DNA of 64,000 bases from CAJCJE01 sp035948315 (GCA_035948315.1 DASZJG010000095.1:1-64000), one strand, 5' to 3'; shown: positions 26,769 through 34,736, numbered from the stretch's first letter. A program made the numbers and translations. Notes: generated by a model from the letters alone, not told the origin.

Positions 26769-27332
26769 GTGGCCAAGATTTTTGTCAACTATCGCGGCGG
26801 CGACGGGCAGAACTCGGCGGATCTGCTGAAATACGCGTTGTCCGAGAAATTCGGCGCCGACGAGGTTTTTCTCGCGCCCAACATGATCAAGCCGGGCAGT
26901 GACTTCGAACGGGAACTGCTGCGCGGGGTGCGCGCTTGCGAAGTGCTGCTCGCGGTCGTCGGGCCGAACTGGCTGACCGCGACGAACGCGGCCGGCGCGC
27001 GAGCGATCGAGGCGGACGGCGACTGGGTGCGCAGGGAGATCGCGGAGGCGTTCGCGTCCGGCGCGCGAGTGGTGCCGGTGCTGCTCGACAACGCGACCAG
27101 GCTGACCGACGCGGCACTGCCCGACGATATCGAGCGGCTGCGTCGCTGCCAGTACCTCCGGCTGCGCCACGCCGACTTCCAGTCCGACCTCAACCGGATC
27201 GTCGCCGAACTCGCCAAGTACGTGCCACGGCGCGAGGACGACCAGGACACCGGCCGGGTCACCATGCGCGCTCGGGCGAGCGGGCACAGCCGGGTCTATC
27301 AGGCGGGCGGCGACATGGTCGTCAACGAGTAG
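26769..27332 (+). CDS. TIR-domain effector with C-terminal signalling motif
   Basis: A 187-residue protein. The GTG at 26769 is fixed by GGAGG 8 bases upstream and by the TIR start AKIFVNYRGGDG. Residues 1-150 are a TIR domain: box 1 KIFVNYRG, then EVFLAPNMIKPGSDF, VLLAVVGPNWL, and DWVRREIAEA with Glu90 at the position of the NADase catalytic Glu (compare DWVHKEI in SARM1). After a charged linker, residues about 169-187 end in ASGHSRVYQAGGDMVVNE. This tail matches the NLR N-terminal motif (R-V-x-Q-A-x-G-D-x-x-V-x-E). Inference: an NAD-consuming toxin activated by templated assembly with the upstream NLR. Not shown: NADase activity or amyloid formation. Confidence 0.9.
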   Translation: MAKIFVNYRGGDGQNSADLLKYALSEKFGADEVFLAPNMIKPGSDFERELLRGVRACEVLLAVVGPNWLTATNAAGARAIEADGDWVRREIAEAFASGARVVPVLLDNATRLTDAALPDDIERLRRCQYLRLRHADFQSDLNRIVAELAKYVPRREDDQDTGRVTMRARASGHSRVYQAGGDMVVNE

Positions 27333-27446
27333 CTACGAGGTCGTGCTCGATCGGAACGGTTGAGGGCGAAAGATTTTCCGGAGCTGGTCGAGTTGGGTCG
27401 TTTCCGTTCGTCCTCGGGGGTGCCGTCTCCTGGAGAGGAATGAGAA

Positions 27447-28034
27447 ATGGACACGATGGAGCTGTATCGGCGGGCGCAGGACGGGTTCGACGCGGTCATC
27501 GCCTCGGTCGCGCCGGATCGGTGGGATGCGCCTTCGATGTGTACGGATTGGGCCGTACGGGATGTCGCCGGACACGTGATCTGGGGGCAGCGCCGGCTGC
27601 GCGCCTGGGCGCTCGACGAGGAATACGACGAGGACGGCGGACCAGGCTCGGCCCATCCGGCGGAGCGGACCGGCGACGATCCGGTGGCCACCTGGCGGGC
27701 CGCGCGGGCGGCGGCGTTGGTGACGCTGACCGAGGAGGCGCTGGCCAAACCGGTGACCGTGGTCGCCGACGCGGGCCCGATGCCGATGTCGGCCATCGTG
27801 ACCCTGCTGACCACCGACACTCTCGTGCATGCCTGGGACATCGGTCACGCGCTGGGCATGGACCTGCCGAATGATCCGGCCCTGGTATCGGCTGCGTTCG
27901 ACTGGACGAAGGCGACCATCATCCGCGGGCCCGGTTTCTTCGGGCCGGAAATCACCGCGCCCGACGGCGCCGACGAGCGCACCCGGATGCTCGCGTTCCT
28001 GGGCAGGGCGGCCTGGCAGTCGGTCGCGGTCTGA
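27447..28034 (+). CDS. TIGR03086-like DinB-fold protein (mycothiol-dependent isomerase type)
   Basis: A 195-residue protein with GGAGAGG upstream of the ATG. The sequence MELYRRAQDGFDAVIASVAPDRWDAPSMCTDW (two blocks) and VRDVAGHVIWGQ, then TDTLVHAWDIGHALG, match the TIGR03086 subgroup of the maleylpyruvate-isomerase/DinB superfamily. The His of GHV and the HAWDIGH block are the expected metal ligands. Function is unknown. It follows the TIR gene by 114 bp and is not typical of immune loci, so I do not link it to the NLR system. Confidence 0.82.
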   Translation: MDTMELYRRAQDGFDAVIASVAPDRWDAPSMCTDWAVRDVAGHVIWGQRRLRAWALDEEYDEDGGPGSAHPAERTGDDPVATWRAARAAALVTLTEEALAKPVTVVADAGPMPMSAIVTLLTTDTLVHAWDIGHALGMDLPNDPALVSAAFDWTKATIIRGPGFFGPEITAPDGADERTRMLAFLGRAAWQSVAV

Positions 28035-28051
28035 GCGATATCGGGTGGGGG

Positions 28052-28071
28052 AGGGCCGGTCGCCCGGCCCT
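28052..28071. terminator. Hairpin between convergent genes
   Basis: An 8-bp stem (AGGGCCGG at 28052-28059, CCGGCCCT at 28064-28071) with loop TCGC lies 18 bases after the DinB-fold gene and 16 bases before the stop of the convergent VOC gene. Confidence 0.6.
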
Positions 28072-28086
28072 TCCACACCTGGTCGC

Positions 28087-28428
28087 TCAGCCCTGCTGGG
28101 CGGGTTCGTAAAGGCTGAACGGGACGCCCTGGTCGTCGCGGCAGTGCACGATCCGGCCGACGCCGGGGACGGTCTGGATGTCCTCGCTGGTGCCGCCGAG
28201 TTCGTGGATCCGCTTGGCCGACGCGTCGACGTCGGTGCTGGCGAAGTAGACGCGCGGGTGGGTGAAGCCGGTCTCGCTCGGCGCGATCGCGCCGACCGGG
28301 CCGTTGCCGATCAGGTGGTAGTCCTCGCCGAACTCGCTGGTGGTCCAGCCGAACAGGTCGCCGTAGAAGGCGCGGGCCTTCGTGGTGTCTGCGGCGGGCA
28401 GTTCGAACCAGTTGATCTCTCCGGACAT
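28087..28428 (-). CDS. VOC-family (glyoxalase-like) protein
   Basis: A 113-residue protein with paired beta-alpha-beta-beta-beta units of the vicinal oxygen chelate fold: INWFELPAADTTKARAFYG opens it and DQGVPFSLYEP closes it. The latter is the typical end of single-domain glyoxalase-like proteins. The ligand is unknown. AAGGA lies upstream of the ATG. Proteins of this type often accompany YCII/ECF genes, and the ECF42 gene follows on the same strand 114 bp downstream. Confidence 0.85.
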   Translation of the reverse strand: MSGEINWFELPAADTTKARAFYGDLFGWTTSEFGEDYHLIGNGPVGAIAPSETGFTHPRVYFASTDVDASAKRIHELGGTSEDIQTVPGVGRIVHCRDDQGVPFSLYEPAQQG

Positions 28429-28542
28429 GGTCGGGTCCTTCCGGGTTGGAGTGGTTGACCAACGGAGGACGAACGGCCGGGCCGGTTCTCGACAGCCGGT
28501 GCTATTTCCCGAAGCCGGGCCTTGTGCGGACTCGGGCCGGTC

Positions 28543-29781
28543 CTATGCGGACTGGGGCCGGTCCAGATCGCGCAGCCGGCCGGCCAGGAACCGCCGGTCG
28601 GCCGGGGTGGTGGCGAGTTCGTGCGCGCGGCGGTAGGCGGCGGCCGCCTCGTCCGTCTTGCCGAGCCTGCGCAGCAGGTCCGCGCGGGCGGCGTGCAGCA
28701 GGTGGTAGTTGTCGAGGCCGTCGATGCGCTCGATCAGCGCCAATCCCTCATCCGGCGTGCTCGCCATCGCGACCGCGACAGCGTGGTTCAACGCGACGAC
28801 CGGTGTCGGCGCGATCGTGAGCAGTTCACCGTAGAGGGCGGCGATGCGCGGCCAGTCGGTGTCGTCGGCGGTTGCCGGCTGGGCATGCAGCGTGGCGATC
28901 GCGGCCTGCAACTGGTACGGGCCCGGTCCGCCCAGGCGCAGGGACCGGTCCAGCAGGCCGACAGCTTCGGCCAGTTCGGCCCGGTCCCAGCGGGATCGGT
29001 CCTGCTCGGCCAGCAGCACCACGTCGCCGGCGGCATCGTGACGGGCGGCGTGGCGCGAGTCGTGCAGCAGCAACAGCGCGACCAGGCCCAGCGCCTCCGG
29101 CTCGTCCGGCATGAGGGTCGCGATCAGCCGGGCGAGCCGGATCGCCTCCGCGCACAGCGCGCGGTACTCGGGTTGGTCGTGCGGCGCGGTGTAGCCCTGG
29201 GTGAAGATCAGGTACACCACCGCGAGCACGCCGGACAGGCGCTCGGGCAGGAGGTGGTCCGCGGGGACCTCGAGGCTGATGCCGGCGTCGCGGATCTTGC
29301 GTTTCGCCCGCACCAGCCGTTGGGCCAGGGTCGTTTCGTTGACCAGGAACGTCTTCGCGATCTGCGCGGCGGTCAGTCCGGCGACGGCCTGGAGGGTCAG
29401 CGCGACCCGCGCCTGTTCGGCCAGCGCCGGGTGGCAGCAGGTGAAGATCAGGCTCAGCCGCTCGTCACCGATGTCGAGCAGGATCTTCTCGTCGGTCATC
29501 GTGGTCACCGCCTCGGGCTGCTGCCGGCCGAGTTGGCTGAGCTTCTCCTGCCCCAGCTTGGCGCGCCGGATCCGGTCGATCGCGCTGTTGCGGGCCGCGG
29601 TCAGCAGCCAGGCCATCGGGTCGTCCGGCACGGTGTCGGTCCACTTGCGCAGGGCGAGGGCGCACGCCTCCTGCAGCGCGTCCTCGGCGAGTTCGAAGTC
29701 GCCGAGGACGCGGATCAGCGCGGCCAGCATCCGAGCCCGGTGCTCGCGGTAGACCCGCTGGAGGACCGGTGCCGGGTTCAT
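28543..29781 (-). CDS. ECF42-type RNA polymerase sigma factor with C-terminal extension
   Basis: A 412-residue protein. Sigma region 2 is at the N-terminus (RVYREHRARMLAALIRVLGDFELAEDALQEA, two blocks). Region 4 is at about 120-180, including GLTAAQIAKTFLVNETTLAQRL. The last 200 residues are the TPR-like/DUF6596 extension of ECF42 factors (YLIFTQGYTA, LNHAVAVAMA, YHLLHAARADLLRRLG). ECF42 genes occur next to YCII/DGPF-domain genes, as here: the ATG overlaps the YCII stop by four bases. No anti-sigma gene is linked, which fits the family, where the extension is thought to control activity. Confidence 0.9.
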   Translation of the reverse strand: MNPAPVLQRVYREHRARMLAALIRVLGDFELAEDALQEACALALRKWTDTVPDDPMAWLLTAARNSAIDRIRRAKLGQEKLSQLGRQQPEAVTTMTDEKILLDIGDERLSLIFTCCHPALAEQARVALTLQAVAGLTAAQIAKTFLVNETTLAQRLVRAKRKIRDAGISLEVPADHLLPERLSGVLAVVYLIFTQGYTAPHDQPEYRALCAEAIRLARLIATLMPDEPEALGLVALLLLHDSRHAARHDAAGDVVLLAEQDRSRWDRAELAEAVGLLDRSLRLGGPGPYQLQAAIATLHAQPATADDTDWPRIAALYGELLTIAPTPVVALNHAVAVAMASTPDEGLALIERIDGLDNYHLLHAARADLLRRLGKTDEAAAAYRRAHELATTPADRRFLAGRLRDLDRPQSA

Positions 29782-30164
29782 TCGCCGGTGGCCGCCAGAC
29801 TCGACCGGCCCTGGTCGATGCCGGGCATCTCGGCGACCGGCCGGACCTCGACCGCGCCCTGCGCGGCGAACGGGCAGATCGCGGCCAGCTCAAGCGCCTC
29901 GTCGAGGTTGCGGCAGTCGAGGAGATAGACGCCGCCGAGGTGCTCGTGGGTCTCCGCGAACGGACCGTCGGTGATCAGCGTGCGGCCCTCGCGGACGCTG
30001 ACCGTGGTCGCGGCGTGCTCGAGTTGCAGGGGATGTCCCGAGACGAACACACCGCGCCGACGGCACTCGTCAGCGAACGCGTTCACCCTGGCCGCGGCTT
30101 CGGCGAAGCCGGGGTCGGTCGGCTCGGGTCGCTCGCAGTTGTAGATCAGCAGCATGTAGAGCAC
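29778..30164 (-). CDS. YCII-related (DGPF domain) protein
   Basis: A 128-residue protein from the GTG at 30164, preceded by GGAGG four bases away. This gives LYMLLIYNCERP, the usual opening of the family. ITDGPFAETHEHLGG holds the DGPF signature and GVYLLDCRNLDEALELA follows. YCII-like proteins are small ferredoxin-fold dimers of unclear enzymatic role, and this group is the standard genetic partner of ECF42 factors. The stop overlaps the sigma-factor ATG (ATGA), implying translational coupling. Confidence 0.88.
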   Translation of the reverse strand: MLYMLLIYNCERPEPTDPGFAEAAARVNAFADECRRRGVFVSGHPLQLEHAATTVSVREGRTLITDGPFAETHEHLGGVYLLDCRNLDEALELAAICPFAAQGAVEVRPVAEMPGIDQGRSSLAATGE

Positions 30165-30249
30165 TGGTCCTCCACTCACCGATGGCACGGTTGGTCGAAG
30201 AGGATGACGAATGGGCAGACCGTACCTCGACAACCCGACGCTCGTCCGA

Positions 30250-30786
30250 TCAGGAATTCGCGGTCTCGGCCTCGATGACGGCCCGGATCAGCCGGGCCGA
30301 GCGGGCGGCGATCTCCGCGGGCGGGCAGGGCCGGTCGTGTTCGAGCCACCAGAGGATGGACTGCGTGAACATCGCGGCGACGACGCTGGGCGCGAGCCCG
30401 TCCGCGGTTTGCCCGGGGAAGTGCCCGCTGGTCATGGTGGCGAGCGCGGCGCGCATCCGGTCGGCGAACCACGGGCTGCCCCTGCGGCCGAGCAGGGCTG
30501 CGTAGAGCCGGTGGTAGGCGTCGATGTGGCCCATGAACTCGGCGAAGCGCGTGCCCGGCGAGCGGGTGTCGGTCGCGGTCAGCTGCGCCATCGCCTCGTC
30601 GAAGATCTGCTCGACCAGCGCGTACTTGTCCCGGTAGTTGCGGTAGAACGCGGCCCTGCTGACCATCGCCTTCGAACAGAGGTCGCCGACGGTCACCCGG
30701 TCGAAGCCGCGATCCTCGATCAGCTCGACGAGCGCGTCGCGCAGCAGCGTCCTGGTACGGCGTACGCGGAGGTTCGGCTGAGACAT
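30250..30786 (-). CDS. TetR-family regulator
   Basis: A 178-residue protein with an N-terminal TetR helix-turn-helix (LVELIEDRGFDRVTVGDL then VSRAAFYRNYRDKYALVEQIFDE) and a helical ligand-binding domain. It diverges from the quinone-reductase-like gene at 30927. A perfect palindrome in the 140-bp spacer (30879-30895) and scattered TGTCTC half-sites suggest control of both genes. Confidence 0.9.
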   Translation of the reverse strand: MSQPNLRVRRTRTLLRDALVELIEDRGFDRVTVGDLCSKAMVSRAAFYRNYRDKYALVEQIFDEAMAQLTATDTRSPGTRFAEFMGHIDAYHRLYAALLGRRGSPWFADRMRAALATMTSGHFPGQTADGLAPSVVAAMFTQSILWWLEHDRPCPPAEIAARSARLIRAVIEAETANS

Positions 30787-30878
30787 CTGCGGCTCCTTGT
30801 CTCGTTCGGGACGTTCTCGACGAACTGAGTCTCGCGGGGTGGGCTGTCGCTGTCTCAGAATGGACGTGTTGTTCCGAT

Positions 30879-30895
30879 CGAGACAGATTGTCTCG
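30879..30895. promoter_or_regulatory. Palindromic operator for the adjacent TetR regulator
   Basis: CGAGACA-GAT-TGTCTCG is a perfect inverted repeat with 7-bp arms in the TetR/quinone-reductase spacer, 32 bp before the reductase start. Additional TGTCTC half-sites occur at 30851-30856 and near 30800. Binding by the neighbouring TetR protein is inferred from position. Confidence 0.65.
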
Positions 30896-30926
30896 TTTCC
30901 AGCAGAGTGTCAATCAGGGGAGTGCT

Positions 30927-31895
30927 GTGCGCGCTGTACGAGTGAGTGCATTCGGTGGGCCGGAGGTGCTCGTCGTCGAGACCGTTGCCGAGCCAACGCC
31001 GGGCGAGGGTCAGGTGTTGATCGACGTGCGGTTGGCGGCTGTCGCCTACGGGGACGTGATGGTCCGGTCCGGCGTTTATCCGCTGCCATTGCCGTGGATT
31101 CCGGGCGTCGAGGTCGCGGGCGAGGTGCTCGCGGTCGGCGCCGGAGTCGACGAATCACTGATCGGCCGGATTGTTGTCGCGACTACAATCGGGCAGTCCG
31201 GCGGTTACGCGGAACGCGCGGTCGCACCGGCCGCGTACACCTTCGTCGTGCCGGAGGAGTTGAGCCTCGACGCCGCGTTGGCCGTGTTCGAGGCCGGCGC
31301 GATGGCGCGTGGCCTGCTCGCCGCCATGCGACTTCGGGCCGACGACACCGTGCTCATCACGGCGGCCGCGGGCCGGATCGGGTCGCTGCTGGTGCAGTGG
31401 GCCAAGTCGGCGGGTGCGACCGTGATCGGTGCGGCGAGCGCGGGGAAACTGGTAGCGGTCAAGGAGTTCGGCGCTGATCACGCGGTCGACTACGGGGCCG
31501 ACGACTGGTCGGGCCGGGTGCGCGAGTTGACCGGTGGGCGCGGGGCGAGCCTGGTGCTCGACGCGGTCGGTGGGGCGACCGCGGAGGCCGCGTTCGCCGC
31601 GACCGAGGACGGCCGGGGCCGGTTCGGGGTTTACGGCTACGCGTCCGGCGCATGGCCGCGGTTGCCCATCGAGGACATCACGCGGCGTGGGCTCACCGTG
31701 TGCGGCGCGCTGGGCACGGTCATCAGAAAGTCCGATGTGGAGCAACGGGAGGACGCCGCGCAGGCGCTCGCGGCCGCCGTGCGTGGCGAGTTGACGCCGC
31801 GCGTGCACGGCCATTTCGCCCTCGACCGGGCCGCGGACGCGCATCGGGAGCTACAGGAGCGGCGGTCGATCGGCACGATCGTGCTCACCGTCTAA
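30927..31895 (+). CDS. Zinc-type alcohol dehydrogenase-like quinone oxidoreductase
   Basis: A 322-residue medium-chain dehydrogenase/reductase. The GTG at 30927 has GGGGA upstream and starts RAVRVSAFGGPEVL, the usual opening of quinone reductases. The N-terminal GroES-like part includes PWIPGVEVAGEVLAVG. The Rossmann segment reads ITAAAGRIGSLLVQWAKSAGATVIG in two blocks. No structural-zinc Cys cluster is present, as in the QOR subgroup. It would reduce quinones or enones with NADPH. It is probably repressed by the divergent TetR protein. Confidence 0.88.
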   Translation: MRAVRVSAFGGPEVLVVETVAEPTPGEGQVLIDVRLAAVAYGDVMVRSGVYPLPLPWIPGVEVAGEVLAVGAGVDESLIGRIVVATTIGQSGGYAERAVAPAAYTFVVPEELSLDAALAVFEAGAMARGLLAAMRLRADDTVLITAAAGRIGSLLVQWAKSAGATVIGAASAGKLVAVKEFGADHAVDYGADDWSGRVRELTGGRGASLVLDAVGGATAEAAFAATEDGRGRFGVYGYASGAWPRLPIEDITRRGLTVCGALGTVIRKSDVEQREDAAQALAAAVRGELTPRVHGHFALDRAADAHRELQERRSIGTIVLTV

Positions 31896-31902
31896 GCGCG
31901 CG

Positions 31903-31930
31903 CCGCTGTGGGCGGATCTGCTCACAGCGG
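31903..31930 (+). terminator. Hairpin after the quinone reductase gene
   Basis: CCGCTGTG (31903-31910) pairs with CACAGCGG (31923-31930), 8 bp with a 12-base loop, starting 8 bases after the stop codon. It separates the reductase from the ClpP-like pair. Confidence 0.55.
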
Positions 31931-31972
31931 ATAAACCGGCCGGCGGCGCTGGCACGGCGGCATTGTCGGGGC

Positions 31973-32596
31973 ATGACGAACGACGAGAGGCAGCCGCTGT
32001 TCGATCACCGGCTGCGGGAACGGTTCTTCAGCCAGCGGGTGCTGGTCCTCGACGGCGTACTCGACGACGACAACGGCACCGTACTGGCGACGCAGCTGCT
32101 GTCGCTGGCGAGCGAGGACCAGCGCCGCGACATCGCGTTGTGGATCCACTCGCCGGGCGGCTCTGTGCCGGCGATGCTGGCCATCCGCGACGTGATGCGG
32201 CTGGTGCCGTGCGATGTGGCCACGCTGGCGCTGGGTCTCGCGTGCAGCGCGGGTCAGTTCCTGTTGTCGGCGGGCACGCCGGGCAAGCGCTTCGCCCTGC
32301 CGCACGCCCGGATTCTGATGCACCAGGGTTCGGCCGGGATCGGCGGATCCGCGGTCGAGGTGGAGGTGCAGGCGGACGATCTGCGCCACACCCGCGACAC
32401 GGTGCTGGGGATCATCGCGGCGGACACCGGTCAGCCGCCGGAGCGGATCTTCGCCGACTCGCTGCACGACCGCTGGTTCACCGCGGAACAGGCGCGCGAG
32501 TACGGCTTCATCGACCATCTCGTCGGCGACCTCGGCCAGATCGTGCCGGTGCGCCAACAGATGGGTCTCAGCGCGGCGAGGGGAGTTTCGGCATGA
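31973..32596 (+). CDS. ClpP-like protease subunit with intact triad
   Basis: A 207-residue ClpP-family protein. The triad is intact: Ser92 in GLACSAGQFLL, His117 in ARILMHQ and Asp166 in SLHDRWFTAEQAREYG. The Gly-rich strand HSPGGSVPAM is normal. The Ser context (CSAG instead of ASMG) departs from housekeeping ClpP. Its stop overlaps the start of a second ClpP-like gene (ATGA), so the two subunits are made together and probably assemble together. No Clp ATPase gene is adjacent. Partner chaperones would come from elsewhere. Confidence 0.9.
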   Translation: MTNDERQPLFDHRLRERFFSQRVLVLDGVLDDDNGTVLATQLLSLASEDQRRDIALWIHSPGGSVPAMLAIRDVMRLVPCDVATLALGLACSAGQFLLSAGTPGKRFALPHARILMHQGSAGIGGSAVEVEVQADDLRHTRDTVLGIIAADTGQPPERIFADSLHDRWFTAEQAREYGFIDHLVGDLGQIVPVRQQMGLSAARGVSA

Positions 32597-33183
32597 GCAG
32601 CTACACCATTCCCAACGTGATCACGCGGGTCGCGGGCGGCGAGCGGATCATGGACGTCTACTCGCACCTGCTCTCCGAGCGGATCGTCTACCTGGGCACG
32701 GGGATCGATTCCGGGGTGGCGAACGCGCTGATCGTGCAGTTGCTGCACCTGGAGGCGGAGAGCCCGGACGTGGAGATCAACCTCTACATCAACTGCGAGG
32801 GCGGTGACCCGTCCGCGATGCTGGCGCTCTACGACACCATGCGCTTCATCAAGGCGCCGGTGGCGACCACCTGCATCGGCCAGGCGGTCGCGGCGGGGGC
32901 GATCCTGCTGGCCGCGGGCGAGCCGGGGCGCAGGCTGGTGCTGCCGCACACGCGGGTGGTGCTGCACCAGCCTGCCGCGCAGGGGCGAGGCACCATTCCG
33001 GACCTGATCCTGCAGGCGGACGAGGTGGTGCGGGTGCGCACCCAACTGGAGGAGATCCTCTCCAGGCACACCGGCCGCGACATCGCGGACCTGCGGCACG
33101 ACACCGACCGGGACCGCGTTTTCGACGCGGCGGGTGCCGTCGCCTATGGCCTAGCCGACGAGATCATCGACGTTCGCGGTTGA
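32593..33183 (+). CDS. ClpP-like subunit lacking the catalytic Ser
   Basis: A 196-residue ClpP-family protein. His125 (VVLHQP) and Asp174 (DTDRDRVF) are kept, but the nucleophile motif GQAASMG of ClpP reads GQAVAAG, placing Ala100 at the Ser position. The codons are GGC CAG GCG GTC GCG GCG GGG. The SPGG strand is also changed to CEGGDPSAM. It should be proteolytically inactive, like ClpR-type subunits of chloroplast or cyanobacterial Clp complexes. Overlap with the active paralogue by four bases suggests a mixed complex in which this subunit has a structural or regulatory role. Confidence 0.9.
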   Translation: MSSYTIPNVITRVAGGERIMDVYSHLLSERIVYLGTGIDSGVANALIVQLLHLEAESPDVEINLYINCEGGDPSAMLALYDTMRFIKAPVATTCIGQAVAAGAILLAAGEPGRRLVLPHTRVVLHQPAAQGRGTIPDLILQADEVVRVRTQLEEILSRHTGRDIADLRHDTDRDRVFDAAGAVAYGLADEIIDVRG

Positions 33184-33186
33184 ACC

Positions 33187-33546
33187 TCAGGCGGCCATGA
33201 GCACGGGTCCCGCCGGCCGCTGCCGGAGCACGGGGCCCGTGCCGTGCCGCGTGCCGACGGTGCGGCCCAGCCGTTGCCGGACGTCGCCCGCGATGTCGAT
33301 GAGCAGACCGGCCAGGTCGATGCCGAGCGCGCCGGTGACCGCGGCGATCATCTCGCTGGACGGCTCCTTGCGGCCCCGCTCGATCTCGGACAGGTACTGC
33401 GGCGAGATGCCCGCGCGTTCGGCGATGTCGACGAGGCGGCCACCCTGTTCCTCCCGGATCGCCCGCAGGCTCCGGCCCAGCGCCTCCCGCCACAGCGGTT
33501 CGGGGTCGACGCGGCGTTCGGCATGGAACTGCAGGATGTCCGCCAT
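33187..33546 (-). CDS. XRE/ClgR-like helix-turn-helix regulator
   Basis: A 119-residue protein with an HTH_3 domain (about 24-80): LGRSLRAIREEQGGRLVDIAE, then ISPQYLSEIERGRKEPSSEMIAAV. The SEIERGRKEPSSE block is characteristic of ClgR, the activator of clp genes in actinobacteria. It converges with the ClpP-like pair, leaving only 3 bp between stops, which strengthens a functional link. The short Pro/Arg-rich tail lacks an obvious degradation signal such as terminal AA-containing hydrophobic residues, although it does end in MAA. Confidence 0.8.
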   Translation of the reverse strand: MADILQFHAERRVDPEPLWREALGRSLRAIREEQGGRLVDIAERAGISPQYLSEIERGRKEPSSEMIAAVTGALGIDLAGLLIDIAGDVRQRLGRTVGTRHGTGPVLRQRPAGPVLMAA

Positions 33547-33655
33547 GCCGCCATCGTGGCATCGGCGGGCGGTCGGAGGGCGCCGTTACGCTGCCAGCGG
33601 ATCGTGTTCGCTCTGGGCTGAGGCGGCGCTGGTGCGTGAGGGGCGTCCGGCGCGA

Positions 33656-34570
33656 TCACGGCCTTCCTGACGTCGTCAGCGTTTGCGCACGCTCCATGTG
33701 GGACAGCTTCTCCGGGTTGCGCACGGCGTAGAGGCCGGTGATCAGGCCGTCGTCGATGCGCACCGCGAGCACGGTGTCGACCTCGCCGTTGTCTCGCATG
33801 ATCAGCGCTGGGTAGCCGTTGACGTGCGCGGGATGCAGTGACATCGACGTGTCGGCGATCGTGCCGATGCCGATGGTCAGCAGCCTGCCAACCTTGGCCG
33901 CGCCGAGAATCGGCCGCGGCACGGCCTGCTTGATGCCGCCACCGTCGCCGAGGAACACCACGTCCGGCGCGAGGATGTCGAGCAGGCCCTGCATCTCGCC
34001 GGTCTCCGCGGCGTGCTGGAAGGCACCGAACGCGTCGCGCGCCTGGGCCTGCGACACCGCGCCGCGCGGCTTGCGCTCGGCGACGTGCACCTTGGCGCGG
34101 TGCGCGATCTGGCGGACCGCGGCTGGGCTCTTGTCCACTGCTTCGGCGATCTCGTCGTAGCCGACGTCGAACACCTCGCGTAGCACGAAAACGGCCCGTT
34201 CGGTCGGGTTGAGCGTCTCCAGCACGAGCAACATCGCCATGGACACGTTCTCGGCCAGTTCGACGTCCTCGGCGATGTCGGGCCGGGTGAGCAGCGGCTC
34301 GGGCAGCCACGGGCCGACGTAGGACTCCTTGCGCCTGCCGAGCGTGCGCAGCCTGCTCAGCGCCTGGCGGGTGGCGATCCGGACCAGGTAGGCGCGCCGG
34401 TCCCGCACGGTGTCCAGTTCGACGCCGACCCAGCGCAGCCACGTCTCCTGGAGCACGTCCTCGGCGTCGGCGGCCGAGCCGAGCAGTTCGTAGGCGACCG
34501 TGAACAGCAGGTTGCGGTGCGCCACGAACGCCTCGGTGGCGGGGTCCGGGACCTCCGGCGTGCCGGTCAT
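33656..34570 (-). CDS. ECF41-type sigma factor with SnoaL-like C-terminal domain
   Basis: A 304-residue protein from the ATG at 34570 (GAGGAG 8 bases upstream). Sigma2 and sigma4 regions (about 10-175) are joined by the conserved linker WLPEPL. The C-terminal SnoaL-like domain carries DGGG and ends with the NPEKL motif, both ECF41 hallmarks. That domain modulates sigma activity in studied members, with no separate anti-sigma factor. The divergent gene encodes a CMD-family protein, the standard ECF41 partner. An autoregulatory promoter (TGTCACA, 16 bp, CGTC) lies on its own strand at 34640-34614. Confidence 0.93.
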   Translation of the reverse strand: MTGTPEVPDPATEAFVAHRNLLFTVAYELLGSAADAEDVLQETWLRWVGVELDTVRDRRAYLVRIATRQALSRLRTLGRRKESYVGPWLPEPLLTRPDIAEDVELAENVSMAMLLVLETLNPTERAVFVLREVFDVGYDEIAEAVDKSPAAVRQIAHRAKVHVAERKPRGAVSQAQARDAFGAFQHAAETGEMQGLLDILAPDVVFLGDGGGIKQAVPRPILGAAKVGRLLTIGIGTIADTSMSLHPAHVNGYPALIMRDNGEVDTVLAVRIDDGLITGLYAVRNPEKLSHMERAQTLTTSGRP

Positions 34571-34613
34571 TGGGTGGCTCCTCGGGACTACTGCTCGGCG
34601 GTGTCGCCCACCA

Positions 34614-34640
34614 GACGCCGGAACCCGTCCCGCTGTGACA
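34614..34640 (-). promoter_or_regulatory. ECF41 promoter of the sigma-factor gene
   Basis: On the minus strand the -35 element TGTCACA (plus-strand 34634-34640) is followed by exactly 16 bases and the -10 element CGTC (34614-34617). This is the promoter pattern described for ECF41 factors. It is 44 bp upstream of the sigma-factor start, implying autoregulation. Confidence 0.75.
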
Positions 34641-34673
34641 GGCCGGCGCGTGGCGTGCGTCACCCGGACAGGT

Positions 34674-34700
34674 TGTCACAGCGATCGGCCGGCCGGCATC
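34674..34700 (+). promoter_or_regulatory. ECF41-type promoter of the first CMD gene
   Basis: TGTCACA (34674-34680), 16 bases, then CATC (34697-34700), one mismatch from CGTC. It is 36 bp upstream of the GTG start of the carboxymuconolactone-decarboxylase-family gene. Confidence 0.6.
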
Positions 34701-34736
34701 TCGTGGTCGTCAACCAACGAGGAGAGTGAGGACACC

